A stretch of 7,269 nucleotides of DNA from UMGS1851 sp900555605 (lineage in GTDB: Bacteria > Bacillota > Clostridia > UBA1212 > UBA1255), in NCBI GenBank assembly GCA_902472555.1, contig CABROF010000113.1, positions 1 to 7,269 on the forward strand. Direction: 5' to 3'. Position 1 is the stretch's first letter. Each line of letters begins with the position of its first letter. Made by a program: the position numbers and the translations under genes. Below, in pieces: positions 1 through 6,367 of the stretch. The notes beneath the pieces were generated by a model that was given only the letters and a program-made list of their open reading frames with translations, had not been told where the DNA came from and searched no databases.

Positions 1-123
1 AAATTGGGCCTGCCGAAGCTTTTTGATTTATATGAACAGACAAAGACGGATTCCGGCATGCTCCGCAGCCGTACCGTAAAGCGGTATATCGAAGAAATAG
101 AAAGAATCAGAAGGGAGCTGTAA
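1..123 (+). CDS. C-terminal end of an upstream gene, possibly a DUF4350-type protein (partial)
   Basis: Frame 1 is open from the window edge to a TAA at 121-123, giving 40 residues. The tail is charged and helical: it begins KLGLPKLFDLYEQ and ends RYIEEIERIRREL. It stops only 2 nt before the MoxR start, and the MoxR Shine-Dalgarno lies inside its last codons, so it is almost certainly the preceding gene of the same operon. In clusters of this kind the gene before MoxR is often a DUF4350-domain membrane protein whose cytoplasmic tail is helical, and that is my best guess. The fragment is too short to show a domain, so the identity rests on context only. That it is coding is much surer than what it encodes. 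Confidence 0.6.
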   Translation, partial: KLGLPKLFDLYEQTKTDSGMLRSRTVKRYIEEIERIRREL

Positions 124-125
124 CT

Positions 126-1073
126 ATGACCGTAGCACAGTGCGCAGACAGCATGATGCATGAAATTTCCAAAGTGGTGATCGGACAGGCGCCGTTTATC
201 CGGCACCTGACCGCGGCCTTCTTTGCAGGCGGACATATTTTGATGGAGGGTGTGCCGGGACTCGGGAAAACCCTTTCCGCAAAGGCTCTGGCGCAAACCG
301 TCCGCGCGGATTACAAACGAATTCAGTTTACGCCGGATTTAATGCCCACCGATATTACGGGCACGAAAATGTTTGACTTAAAAACATCGGAATTTATTTT
401 AAAGCCCGGCCCTATTTTTACAAATATTTTATTGGCGGATGAAATTAACCGGACGCCGCCGAAAACACAGTCTGCGCTGCTGGAAGCCATGGAAGAACGC
501 AGCGTCACGATTGACGGCGAAACCATGCCCCTCGGAGATCCCTTCTTTGTGATTGCAACGCAGAATCCTGTGGAGTACGAGGGCACATATCCGCTTCCGG
601 AGGCGCAGCTTGACCGTTTTTTGATGAAGCTGTATATCGGATATACCACCCAATCCGAGGAAAATGCGCTGCTGATGAAATACACTGGCGCCTTCGAGGG
701 CTCTCATCGGGATGTGGCGAATCTGCAGCCGGTTATGGACAGCGGACTTTTGGCGGCATGCAGGGAGGAAATTCGGAATGTTCGTGTTGAAGAGGGTATT
801 GTAAATTATATTACCTCCATTGTGACCGGTACGCGCCGCAGTCCGGCAATATTGCTCGGAGGATCTCCGCGCGCCTCCATTGCGCTGCTGCTTTGTTCCA
901 AAACGATTGCGGCCATGAACGGCAGAGATTTTATCACGCCGGAGGATGTGGTGGACGTGGCGCTGCCGGTGCTGCGGCATCGTTTGGTGCTGCGTCCGGA
1001 GGCCGGCATTGACGGAGCGGATGCGGATACGGTTCTGCGCAGCATCATCGGAAAGGTGGAAATACCGAGATAA
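126..1073 (+). CDS. MoxR-family AAA+ ATPase
   Basis: A 315-residue cytoplasmic AAA+ ATPase of the MoxR family, whose members act as chaperone-like ATPases on partner proteins, often vWA-domain ones. Visible motifs: Walker A GVPGLGKT at 42-49, Walker B ILLADE at 101-106 followed by INR, sensor 1 Asn147 in ATQNP with the MoxR signature EYEGTYPLPEAQLDRF after it (Arg164 a candidate arginine finger), and sensor 2 Arg249 in GGSPRAS. The C-terminal helical lid contains TPEDV and PVLRHRL (271-287). The length is usual for the family and no motif is missing. The ATG at 126 is preceded by AAGGGAG (111-117) with an 8-nt spacer. The stop TAA overlaps the next ATG by one base, implying translational coupling to the DUF58 gene, its probable partner. 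The client and process are unknown. Confidence 0.95.
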   Translation: MTVAQCADSMMHEISKVVIGQAPFIRHLTAAFFAGGHILMEGVPGLGKTLSAKALAQTVRADYKRIQFTPDLMPTDITGTKMFDLKTSEFILKPGPIFTNILLADEINRTPPKTQSALLEAMEERSVTIDGETMPLGDPFFVIATQNPVEYEGTYPLPEAQLDRFLMKLYIGYTTQSEENALLMKYTGAFEGSHRDVANLQPVMDSGLLAACREEIRNVRVEEGIVNYITSIVTGTRRSPAILLGGSPRASIALLLCSKTIAAMNGRDFITPEDVVDVALPVLRHRLVLRPEAGIDGADADTVLRSIIGKVEIPR

Positions 1074-2389
1074 TGGGAGTTACAAAGCGCCTGATTTTAA
1101 TTGCCTGTATCGGCGCCGTATTGGTGCTTGCCGCGGGAACCGGGGGCGCCGGTCCGGCTGTTGCCGCATTTGTGCTGGTGAATCTGGTCCTTGCGGGACT
1201 CTATCTTTTGGATTGGCGGAGTACGCCGGATACCGGATGCATTGCCGCAGAGCGTGTGATGGAGGCCAAGCTTTCCCTTGGCGTCCCCAATCAGGTGGAG
1301 CTGATCATCCGCAACAACAGCGATGCCGTGCTGCACGTTACGGTTACCGATACGGTGCCTGTTCATTTTAACCATACGCTTCCTCCGGCGGCGCAGGAGA
1401 TACCGCCCCATGCGGCTCGGGTCTTTACGTATACCGTGACGCCCCTCAAGCGCGGTGCATTTTTGTTTCCCTGTATTTATTTTCGCTATACCGGCGTGTA
1501 CGGCATCTGTACCAAACAGGGAAAGCGGCCGACGGAGCAGCTTTACAAGGTTTACCCGAATATGAAGGCGCTGACGGAATACCGCCTTTCTGCGCTGAGT
1601 AAAAATCAATTTATGCAGGGCATCAAACGGGGGCGGCAGGCTGCTGCCGGCGGAGAATTTGACAGCCTGCGGGAATATCGGGAGGGAGATCCGTTTCATG
1701 TGATCAACTGGAATGCCACTGCGCGCCGCCGGGAGCTGATTGTCAACCAGTATGTGCCGGAGCGGAACCAATATATCTACATCATACTGGACAGCAGCCG
1801 GGTCATGAATGGAGAATACCGGTTTGTTAAGAAGCTGGATTATGCGGTCAACGCTGCCTTTTTAATGACGGATTACTGTATCGGCGGCGGGGATCATGTG
1901 GGACTTATGGTGTTTGACAGCCGCGTGCGCCGCTTTCTTGCACCGCGCAAGGGCAAGGCGCAGTTTGAGGCCATGGCAGAGCAGCTGTACAATGTGGAAT
2001 ACACGGAAAGCGCCGCAGACTACGAGGAGGCGCTGCGGTTCCTTGCGCAGAAACAGCGGCGGCGGGCGCTGGTATTTATTTTTACGGAGCTGTTTAACGC
2101 GGACGAGGCATTGCGGTTTGCGGAAGCGGTGAAGCATCATCTCGGCAGGCACCTGGTATATGCCATTACGATTCGGGATCCGCGGGTGGACGCGCTTGCC
2201 TGCAGAATGCCCCGGCAGACAGAGGATCTTTATTTGAAATCCGCCGCGGTCAAGCTGCAGCAGGAGCGGCGGCGGATCGGCAAGGTGCTGTCATCCGCGG
2301 GAATCCTAAACAGTGATGCTGCGCCGGACCAATTATCTTTGGAGGCAGTGTCGCGCTATCTTGAAATGAAACGGGCAGGCATGCTTTAG
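1073..2389 (+). CDS. DUF58-domain membrane protein with vWA-like fold
   Basis: A 438-residue protein. Two hydrophobic segments near the N-terminus (about 6-24 and 27-47) form a membrane hairpin. A beta-rich region follows (about 55-150), then the DUF58 signature GEFDSLREYREGDPFHVINW (194-213) with RRELIVNQY. Next comes a von Willebrand A-like stretch starting at IIILDSSRVM (237-245). The MIDAS-like motif is D-S-S-R-V at 240-244, lacking the last serine of DxSxS. The later acidic motif reads FTEL (337-340), with Glu where Asp is usual. This suggests weak or altered metal binding, as inference. Translation starts at the ATG in TAATG, sharing one base with the MoxR stop. The pairing with MoxR is a recurrent one in bacteria and points to an ATPase-adaptor pair at the cytoplasmic face of the membrane. 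No specific reaction can be assigned. Confidence 0.93.
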   Translation: MGVTKRLILIACIGAVLVLAAGTGGAGPAVAAFVLVNLVLAGLYLLDWRSTPDTGCIAAERVMEAKLSLGVPNQVELIIRNNSDAVLHVTVTDTVPVHFNHTLPPAAQEIPPHAARVFTYTVTPLKRGAFLFPCIYFRYTGVYGICTKQGKRPTEQLYKVYPNMKALTEYRLSALSKNQFMQGIKRGRQAAAGGEFDSLREYREGDPFHVINWNATARRRELIVNQYVPERNQYIYIILDSSRVMNGEYRFVKKLDYAVNAAFLMTDYCIGGGDHVGLMVFDSRVRRFLAPRKGKAQFEAMAEQLYNVEYTESAADYEEALRFLAQKQRRRALVFIFTELFNADEALRFAEAVKHHLGRHLVYAITIRDPRVDALACRMPRQTEDLYLKSAAVKLQQERRRIGKVLSSAGILNSDAAPDQLSLEAVSRYLEMKRAGML

Positions 2390-2428
2390 TATGCGGAGCA
2401 CAAGTGCCCATGAAAGGAGGAGCCTTGT

Positions 2429-3418
2429 ATGGACTTGGAAAAAAACGCACGCATCGAAACGCATGAGAATGTGACGATTGCATATGAAACGGCAAATATC
2501 GGATCGCGTTTTCTTGCGTTGCTGCTGGATGAGATCATCATTATGGGCATTATTATTCTTTCCGTTCTGATTGCCTTTTTTGCTGTCTTGGGCGGCGGGG
2601 GAGAACAGATGGACCCGGAGACCGGTCTGCCTGCAGGCGCCAGCCTTTTTACAACGCTTGCCGTGATGATGATTGTGATTTTTTTAGTACAAAATGTCTA
2701 TTATATCTTTTTTGAAATGGTCATGAAGGGCCGCTCTCCCGGAAAGAAAGCCGCCGGCATCCGGGTGGTTTCCGCCACCGGCGAACCGATTTCCTTCTCC
2801 ATGTCGCTGATCCGGAATTTTCTGCGGCTTCTGCATATGATTCCGGGAGGCGAATTGGCGGATGCACTCGTCGTGATCTATAACAAACGCTCTATGCGCA
2901 TAGGTGATCTTCTGGCAAATACCATGGTCATCAAGGAGCGGGAAGAAAAGCGTTTTTCTGAAAAATTATCGGTAATGCTTGCGGAAATGGACCGGCCGGC
3001 GCCGCATGCGCCGTCTGCGGCGGGAACGGCGGAGGCGGAGGCCCTTTTCAGTCCGCTGCTGACGCCGCAGCGCCGGGAAACGTCCGCTGTGCAGACACAG
3101 AATTCCCGGACCTTGGACGCAGGGGATGCTTCCGGTTTGGGAGGCGCCTATGCTTCCGCCGCCTTTTCTGCGGAATATCCTGTGAACGTCTATGGACAGC
3201 AGGCGTATCTGCGCCGGGAGGAATACGCCTATCTGCGGGCGTATCTGCTGAACCGGCCGGAGATCGGAGAGCGGGATGTTTTAGATTACAAGTTTTTTTG
3301 CTTTTGCTGCCGGCGTGCGGGTGCTGCGGCATATCCGGGAACGCCGGCCGGGTATATGCTGAACTATCTGAGACAAACGGAGTTCTATCACCGGCAGTTT
3401 TATGCAGAGGCAAGGTGA
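2429..3418 (+). CDS. RDD-family membrane protein with long C-terminal extension
   Basis: A 329-residue protein with an N-terminal RDD domain, about residues 17-170. Arg27 in GSRFLALLLDE, Asp34 and Asp160 in RIGDLLANT are the probable family-defining Arg and two Asp. Membrane segments lie at about 35-55 and 74-96, with GRSPGKKAAGIRVV (101-114) as the typical cytoplasmic loop. After the RDD domain comes an Ala/Pro/Gly-rich, probably disordered linker (about 187-250). A folded-looking tail follows (about 255-325), containing YLRREEYAYLRAYLLNRPEI and a CFCC cluster at 291-294. The ATG has an excellent AAAGGAGG (2413-2420) with an 8-nt spacer. It sits 39 nt after DUF58 and 5 nt before the SpoIIM-like gene, hence the same operon. 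RDD proteins are poorly understood; some have been linked to ion transport. The linkage to SpoIIM suggests a membrane complex here, which is inference. Confidence 0.9.
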   Translation: MDLEKNARIETHENVTIAYETANIGSRFLALLLDEIIIMGIIILSVLIAFFAVLGGGGEQMDPETGLPAGASLFTTLAVMMIVIFLVQNVYYIFFEMVMKGRSPGKKAAGIRVVSATGEPISFSMSLIRNFLRLLHMIPGGELADALVVIYNKRSMRIGDLLANTMVIKEREEKRFSEKLSVMLAEMDRPAPHAPSAAGTAEAEALFSPLLTPQRRETSAVQTQNSRTLDAGDASGLGGAYASAAFSAEYPVNVYGQQAYLRREEYAYLRAYLLNRPEIGERDVLDYKFFCFCCRRAGAAAYPGTPAGYMLNYLRQTEFYHRQFYAEAR

Positions 3419-3423
3419 CAATC

Positions 3424-4428
3424 ATGGATGAGGCTGCTTTTATCAAAGAGAATGGAAGAACGTGGAAACTGCTGGAGTCGGAGATAAAATATTTTAACCG
3501 GCGCTTGGGCAGATTTCGGCGTGCCGGGCGCGGAGACGGCAAAGAGCGGGTAGACCGGCTGATCGTGCTGTACAACAGGACAGCCAATCATCTGGCATAT
3601 TGCCGTACTTATTACGGGGAGTCGGAAACCGCTGTATATTTAAACAAGCTGGTAGGCGCTGCGCACAGTGTAATTTATTTAGGCCGCCGGCCCCGCATAA
3701 CATCCTTCCTGCTGTTTTTTGTCACAGGCTTTCCCAGGACCTTCCGCAGAAATTTGATGCCCTTTCTGATTGCGGCTGCCGTTATGATCGGCGGCGGATT
3801 ATTTTCCTTTTTTTATACGGCCGCGGATGCGGAAAACGCATTTGCCTTTTTGGCTCCGGAAAATGTGCTGAATATGCGGGAGGAAGGAAACTACGATGTC
3901 TTTTCGCTTGATTTTAATTCCATGCTGGCCTCCTTTATCGGAACGAACAATATAAAAGTCTGCCTGCTTGCATTTGCTTCCGGCATTACGTTCGGTACCT
4001 ATACCTTATATATCCTGCTGACAAACGGAATGCTGCTGGGCGCCATGGCCGGCATCGCATTTCACAGGGGACAGAATGCCTTTTTCTGGTCGCTGATCCT
4101 GCCTCACGGCATCACGGAATTGTTTGCTATTTTTGTTTCCGGCGCGGCGGGGCTGCTGATCGGATATTCTTTGATCTTTCCGGGTAAAATATCCAGGAAG
4201 GATGCGCTGATTTTCCGTGCGAAGGAGGGCGTGAAGCTGCTGGGCGGCTGCATTCCGATTCTGATTTTATCTGCGGTGATTGAGGGGTATTTTACACCGC
4301 TGGACCTGCCGTACGGGTATAAGTACGGATTTGCGATGCTCATGCTGATTCTGCTGGTCCTGTACCTGGTATTTCCCGGCCGTAGCCGTGCCGAAACGGT
4401 GCAGGAAGGCGGTATGCTCCCGTACTAA
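3424..4428 (+). CDS. SpoIIM-domain multi-pass membrane protein
   Basis: A 334-residue protein. The cytoplasmic N-terminus (about 1-105) is helical and charged. Predicted membrane segments lie at about 110-130, 178-212 (one or two passes), 220-252, 270-290 and 302-318. Family hallmarks are NNIKVCLLAFASGITFG (175-191), LLTNGMLLGA (198-207) and LPHGITELFAIFVSGAAGL (226-244), the conserved HG-E pattern of the SpoIIM domain. SpoIIM proper scaffolds the DMP peptidoglycan-hydrolase complex during engulfment. This protein is longer (SpoIIM of Bacillus is just over 200 residues) and lies with MoxR/DUF58/RDD rather than sporulation genes, so I withhold the name spoIIM. I chose the ATG at 3424 because AGGTGA (3413-3418) precedes it by 5 nt and the RDD stop is 5 nt upstream. 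The same frame is open upstream to a TTG at 3298, but that would overlap RDD by about 120 nt and add non-family sequence. Confidence 0.9.
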   Translation: MDEAAFIKENGRTWKLLESEIKYFNRRLGRFRRAGRGDGKERVDRLIVLYNRTANHLAYCRTYYGESETAVYLNKLVGAAHSVIYLGRRPRITSFLLFFVTGFPRTFRRNLMPFLIAAAVMIGGGLFSFFYTAADAENAFAFLAPENVLNMREEGNYDVFSLDFNSMLASFIGTNNIKVCLLAFASGITFGTYTLYILLTNGMLLGAMAGIAFHRGQNAFFWSLILPHGITELFAIFVSGAAGLLIGYSLIFPGKISRKDALIFRAKEGVKLLGGCIPILILSAVIEGYFTPLDLPYGYKYGFAMLMLILLVLYLVFPGRSRAETVQEGGMLPY

Positions 4429-4430
4429 GG

Positions 4431-4453
4431 TCGCAAACGCGTATTATTTGCGA
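4431..4453. repeat. Short inverted repeat between the SpoIIM-like gene and gap
   Basis: TCGCAAA (4431-4437) and TTTGCGA (4447-4453) form a perfect 7-bp inverted repeat around a 9-nt centre. It begins 2 nt after the SpoIIM-like stop codon and ends 15 nt before the proposed gap -35. It could be a weak 3' end structure for the upstream operon or an operator for gap. No T-run follows directly (A-rich sequence does), which disfavours a classical terminator. An adjacent AAGAAA / TTTCTT pair (4455-4460 and 4465-4470) followed by T-rich sequence is an A/T-only stem and weak. Confidence 0.4.
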
Positions 4454-4468
4454 AAAGAAAAATCTTTC

Positions 4469-4497
4469 TTGTTTTTTTGGTAATATTCGTATATAAT
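4469..4497 (+). promoter_or_regulatory. Probable gap promoter
   Basis: The -10 is a perfect TATAAT at 4492-4497. A weak -35, TTGTTT (4469-4474), sits 17 bp upstream. The surrounding sequence is AT-rich. The leader to the gap ATG would be about 35 nt. The perfect -10 and the terminator right after gap fit a highly expressed single-gene transcript. Confidence 0.65.
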
Positions 4498-4539
4498 ACC
4501 CCACGGACAAATTTTAAATGTTTTATGGAGGTTATGGTT

Positions 4540-5553
4540 ATGGCAGTAAAAGTTGCGATTAATGGTTTTGGCCGTATCGGCCGTCTTGCGTTCAGACAGA
4601 TGTTCGGCGCAGAAGGTTATGAAATTGTGGCAATCAACGATTTGACAAATGCGAAAATGCTGGCGCATTTATTGAAATATGATTCTTCTCAAGGAAAATA
4701 TGCAAAAGCGGATACCGTTGTTGCAAAAGAGAATGCAATCGTTGTAGACGGCAAGGAAATTACGATCTACGCCCAGAGAAATCCTGCGGATCTTCCTTGG
4801 GGTGAATTGGATGTGGATGTTGTTCTGGAATGCACCGGCTTCTTTACGTCCAAAGCAAAAGCGGCTGCGCACCTGGAGGCAGGCGCGAAGAAGGTGGTTA
4901 TTTCCGCTCCTGCCGGAAATGATCTGCCGACCATCGTATTCAGCGTAAATGAGAATATCCTCACCCCTGAGGACAAGATCATTTCCGCGGCTTCCTGTAC
5001 GACGAACTGCTTGGCGCCTATGGCAGATACACTCAACAAGCTGGCTCCGATTCAAAAGGGCCTGATGACGACGATCCATGCTTATACCGGCGACCAGATG
5101 ACCTTGGACGGACCGCATCCGAAGGGTGATTTGAGAAGAGCCCGGGCTGCCGCTGAGAATATCGTTCCGAACTCCACAGGCGCTGCAAAAGCAATCGGTT
5201 TGGTCATTCCCGCTTTGGCAGGCAAGCTGGACGGCGCTGCACAGCGTGTTCCGGTTAAGACCGGTTCCATCACGGAATTGGTTGCGGTTGTCGAAGGCAG
5301 TGTAACTGCTGAAAGCGTGAACGCGGCTATGAAGGCTGCTTCCTCTGCGTCCTTTGGATATACCGAAGAGGAACTGGTATCTTCCGACATCATCGGAATC
5401 ACATATGGTTCTCTGTTTGATGCGACGCAGACCAAGGTAACGGCTCTCGGCGACGACAAGACGCTGGTAAAAGTAGTTTCCTGGTATGACAACGAGAATT
5501 CCTATACCAGCCAGATGGTCAGAACCATCAAGTATTTCGCAGAGCTCGGCTGA
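4540..5553 (+). CDS. gap: Glyceraldehyde-3-phosphate dehydrogenase, NAD-dependent
   Basis: A 337-residue cytosolic glycolytic enzyme that oxidises and phosphorylates glyceraldehyde 3-phosphate to 1,3-bisphosphoglycerate with NAD. The N-terminal Rossmann motif NGFGRIGR is at 8-15. Asp34 in AINDLT is the usual NAD-selective residue. The catalytic Cys153 lies in ASCTTNCLAP (151-160), and His180 in TTIHAYTGDQ is the catalytic base. DLRRARAAAENIVPNSTGAA (198-217) and SWYDNENSY (314-322) are the phosphate-binding and C-terminal signatures. Length is normal and all key residues are present. I start at the ATG at 4540 because GGAGG (4527-4531) lies 8 nt before it. In-frame ATGs at 4525 and 4534 overlap or crowd that Shine-Dalgarno and add residues before the conserved MAVKVAING. 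No cggR, pgk or tpiA is adjacent, so gap appears to be monocistronic here. Confidence 0.98.
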   Translation: MAVKVAINGFGRIGRLAFRQMFGAEGYEIVAINDLTNAKMLAHLLKYDSSQGKYAKADTVVAKENAIVVDGKEITIYAQRNPADLPWGELDVDVVLECTGFFTSKAKAAAHLEAGAKKVVISAPAGNDLPTIVFSVNENILTPEDKIISAASCTTNCLAPMADTLNKLAPIQKGLMTTIHAYTGDQMTLDGPHPKGDLRRARAAAENIVPNSTGAAKAIGLVIPALAGKLDGAAQRVPVKTGSITELVAVVEGSVTAESVNAAMKAASSASFGYTEEELVSSDIIGITYGSLFDATQTKVTALGDDKTLVKVVSWYDNENSYTSQMVRTIKYFAELG

Positions 5554-5597
5554 TGGAAGCCGCATGATCGCGTGAAATCTGAATGACAAAGCTTCGG

Positions 5598-5631
5598 CAG
5601 CCCCGGCGGTGATTTCCGCCGGGGCTGTTTT
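5598..5631 (+). terminator. Intrinsic terminator of gap
   Basis: A perfect 12-bp GC-rich stem, CAGCCCCGGCGG (5598-5609) with CCGCCGGGGCTG (5616-5627), closes a 6-nt loop and is followed by TTTT. It starts 44 nt after the gap stop. The opposite strand lacks a T-run next to the stem, so it is probably effective in the gap direction only. Confidence 0.92.
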
Positions 5632-5712
5632 ATCGGCAAAAAGAGGATAAAAGATTGTTGCCGCCGAGAGCGCCGCGCCTTATATCAGACAAGGGCATAT
5701 GGTGATTTTGGG

Positions 5713-5718
5713 TATAAT
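5713..5718 (+). promoter_or_regulatory. Orphan -10-like element, plus strand
   Basis: A perfect TATAAT with GGG directly upstream. No acceptable -35 lies 16-18 bp upstream; CAGACA at 5686-5691 matches TTGACA at 4 of 6 but would leave a 21-bp spacer. No plus-strand gene follows at once: the first ATG (5743) opens a 13-codon frame without a Shine-Dalgarno. If active, it would make RNA antisense to the small gene at 5741-5962 or a long secG leader. The rest of 5632-5740 shows nothing recognisable. Confidence 0.25.
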
Positions 5719-5740
5719 AGATATGAAAGCAGGCAAGATT

Positions 5741-5962
5741 TTATGAATTTTTGTGTTTTGTATGGCGGGCTGCAGACTCGCTGACCGCCAAGGCATGTTC
5801 GTATCTTTCCATTGCGGCCGCACGAATGTGCAGGTCGGCGGCGGAATGAATATAATCGTTATGCCGGTGCAAAGAGAGCTGCAGGGAAACAGGCAGGGAT
5901 AGAAAATACTGCCTCGTACTGCTGCTTTGGGAAATTAACGCATGTAAATCTGCATATTGCAA
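5741..5962 (-). CDS. Small uncharacterised protein (73 aa), TTG start
   Basis: A minus-strand frame of 73 codons that I consider real. It starts with TTG at 5962-5960, and GAGGTGAT, an uninterrupted match to the anti-Shine-Dalgarno, lies 5 nt upstream (9 nt from GAGG to the start). The protein has no signal peptide or membrane segment. Its centre, STRQYFLSLPVSLQLSLHRH then IHSAADLHIRA (about 15-49), resembles from memory a group of short clostridial hypothetical proteins with the pattern S...YF.SLP..Q..I.......I.S..DL. That group has no function I know. The C-terminus is basic (ARHTKHKNS). It converges on gap and diverges from secG. No convincing minus-strand promoter or terminator was found. 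The opposite-strand frame at 5812-6015 has no ribosome-binding site. A chance frame cannot be excluded. Confidence 0.6.
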   Translation of the reverse strand: MQYADLHALISQSSSTRQYFLSLPVSLQLSLHRHNDYIHSAADLHIRAAAMERYEHALAVSESAARHTKHKNS

Positions 5963-5967
5963 AAGCC

Positions 5968-5975
5968 ATCACCTC
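5968..5975 (-). promoter_or_regulatory. Shine-Dalgarno for the small minus-strand gene
   Basis: The minus-strand sequence here is GAGGTGAT, eight contiguous bases complementary to the 16S rRNA 3' end. It selects the TTG at 5962. An ATG overlapping its last bases is in another frame and too close to be used. Confidence 0.6.
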
Positions 5976-6058
5976 AGTAATTACTATCTGCAAAAAGACA
6001 AGAAATATACGATGAAGCTGTTTTTATACGTTTGCCCTGCGTGCCTCATAAATAATAC

Positions 6059-6087
6059 TTGCAATATACAAGCTGCTATGGTAAAAT
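6059..6087 (+). promoter_or_regulatory. Probable secG promoter with extended -10
   Basis: The -35 TTGCAA (6059-6064) and the -10 TAAAAT (6082-6087) are separated by 17 bp. A TGG directly before the -10 (6079-6081) makes it an extended -10. It lies about 30 nt before the secG start, so the leader is short. Confidence 0.7.
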
Positions 6088-6105
6088 CCGTCTGTTAGAT
6101 TTTTT

Positions 6106-6112
6106 GGAGGTG
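6106..6112 (+). promoter_or_regulatory. secG Shine-Dalgarno, fixes a TTG start
   Basis: GGAGGTG lies 6 nt before the TTG at 6119. The nearby ATG at 6123 is out of the SecG frame, so the Shine-Dalgarno position supports the non-ATG start. Confidence 0.8.
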
Positions 6113-6118
6113 TTCTCA

Positions 6119-6367
6119 TTGCATGCATTGGTAATTGCATTAGGTATTATTTATTTGATTATATGTGTTATTTTGACCATTGTGGTAATGCTGCAGGAAT
6201 CAAAACAGCAGGGAATGACCGGTGTTACGGGCGGACAGACCACTTATTTTGATAAAAATAAAGGCGGAATGAAGAAAGAGGCGTTTTTAAGCAGGCTGAC
6301 CATTTCTCTCTCTGTCTTTTTTGCTGTTATCGCAATTGTCTTAAGTGCGCTGATCCGGGCTCTGTAA
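6119..6367 (+). CDS. secG: SecG, preprotein translocase subunit
   Basis: An 82-residue integral membrane protein, the small subunit of the SecYEG channel that aids SecA-driven export. It has two transmembrane helices (about 3-25 and 62-80) joined by a Gly-rich loop with the family pattern LQESKQQGMTGVTGGQ (25-40), TTYFDKNKGG and an FLSRLT entry to the second helix. Length is normal for SecG. The start is a TTG at 6119, set by GGAGGTG 6 nt upstream. No in-frame ATG or GTG precedes the first helix, and the upstream in-frame extension to 6059 runs through the promoter. It lies upstream of rnr, the usual Bacillota order, but a terminator and new -10 sit between them. Confidence 0.93.
   Translation: MHALVIALGIIYLIICVILTIVVMLQESKQQGMTGVTGGQTTYFDKNKGGMKKEAFLSRLTISLSVFFAVIAIVLSALIRAL

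Noticed and set aside
946..1371. 141-codon plus-strand frame across the MoxR/DUF58 junction
   Set aside because: It is a different frame of two well-supported coding regions, rich in Arg and Cys as typical of shadow frames.
3298..3423. Upstream extension of the SpoIIM-like gene to a TTG start
   Set aside because: It would overlap the RDD gene by about 120 nt and adds 42 residues unlike the family. The ATG at 3424 has its own Shine-Dalgarno and normal spacing.
4669..5589. 306-codon minus-strand frame opposite gap
   Set aside because: It lies entirely antisense to a clear GAPDH gene with all catalytic motifs. No family pattern was seen in its translation. Long antisense frames are common opposite highly codon-biased genes.
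5812..6015. 67-codon plus-strand frame opposite the small minus-strand gene
   Set aside because: It has a TTG start with no Shine-Dalgarno and Arg/Gly-rich low-information content. The opposite strand has the far better ribosome-binding site and a protein-like core.
5632..6058. Possible tRNA, tmRNA or riboswitch in the gap-secG interval
   Set aside because: No T-loop consensus, CCA end with paired acceptor stem or recognisable aptamer was found on either strand by eye.
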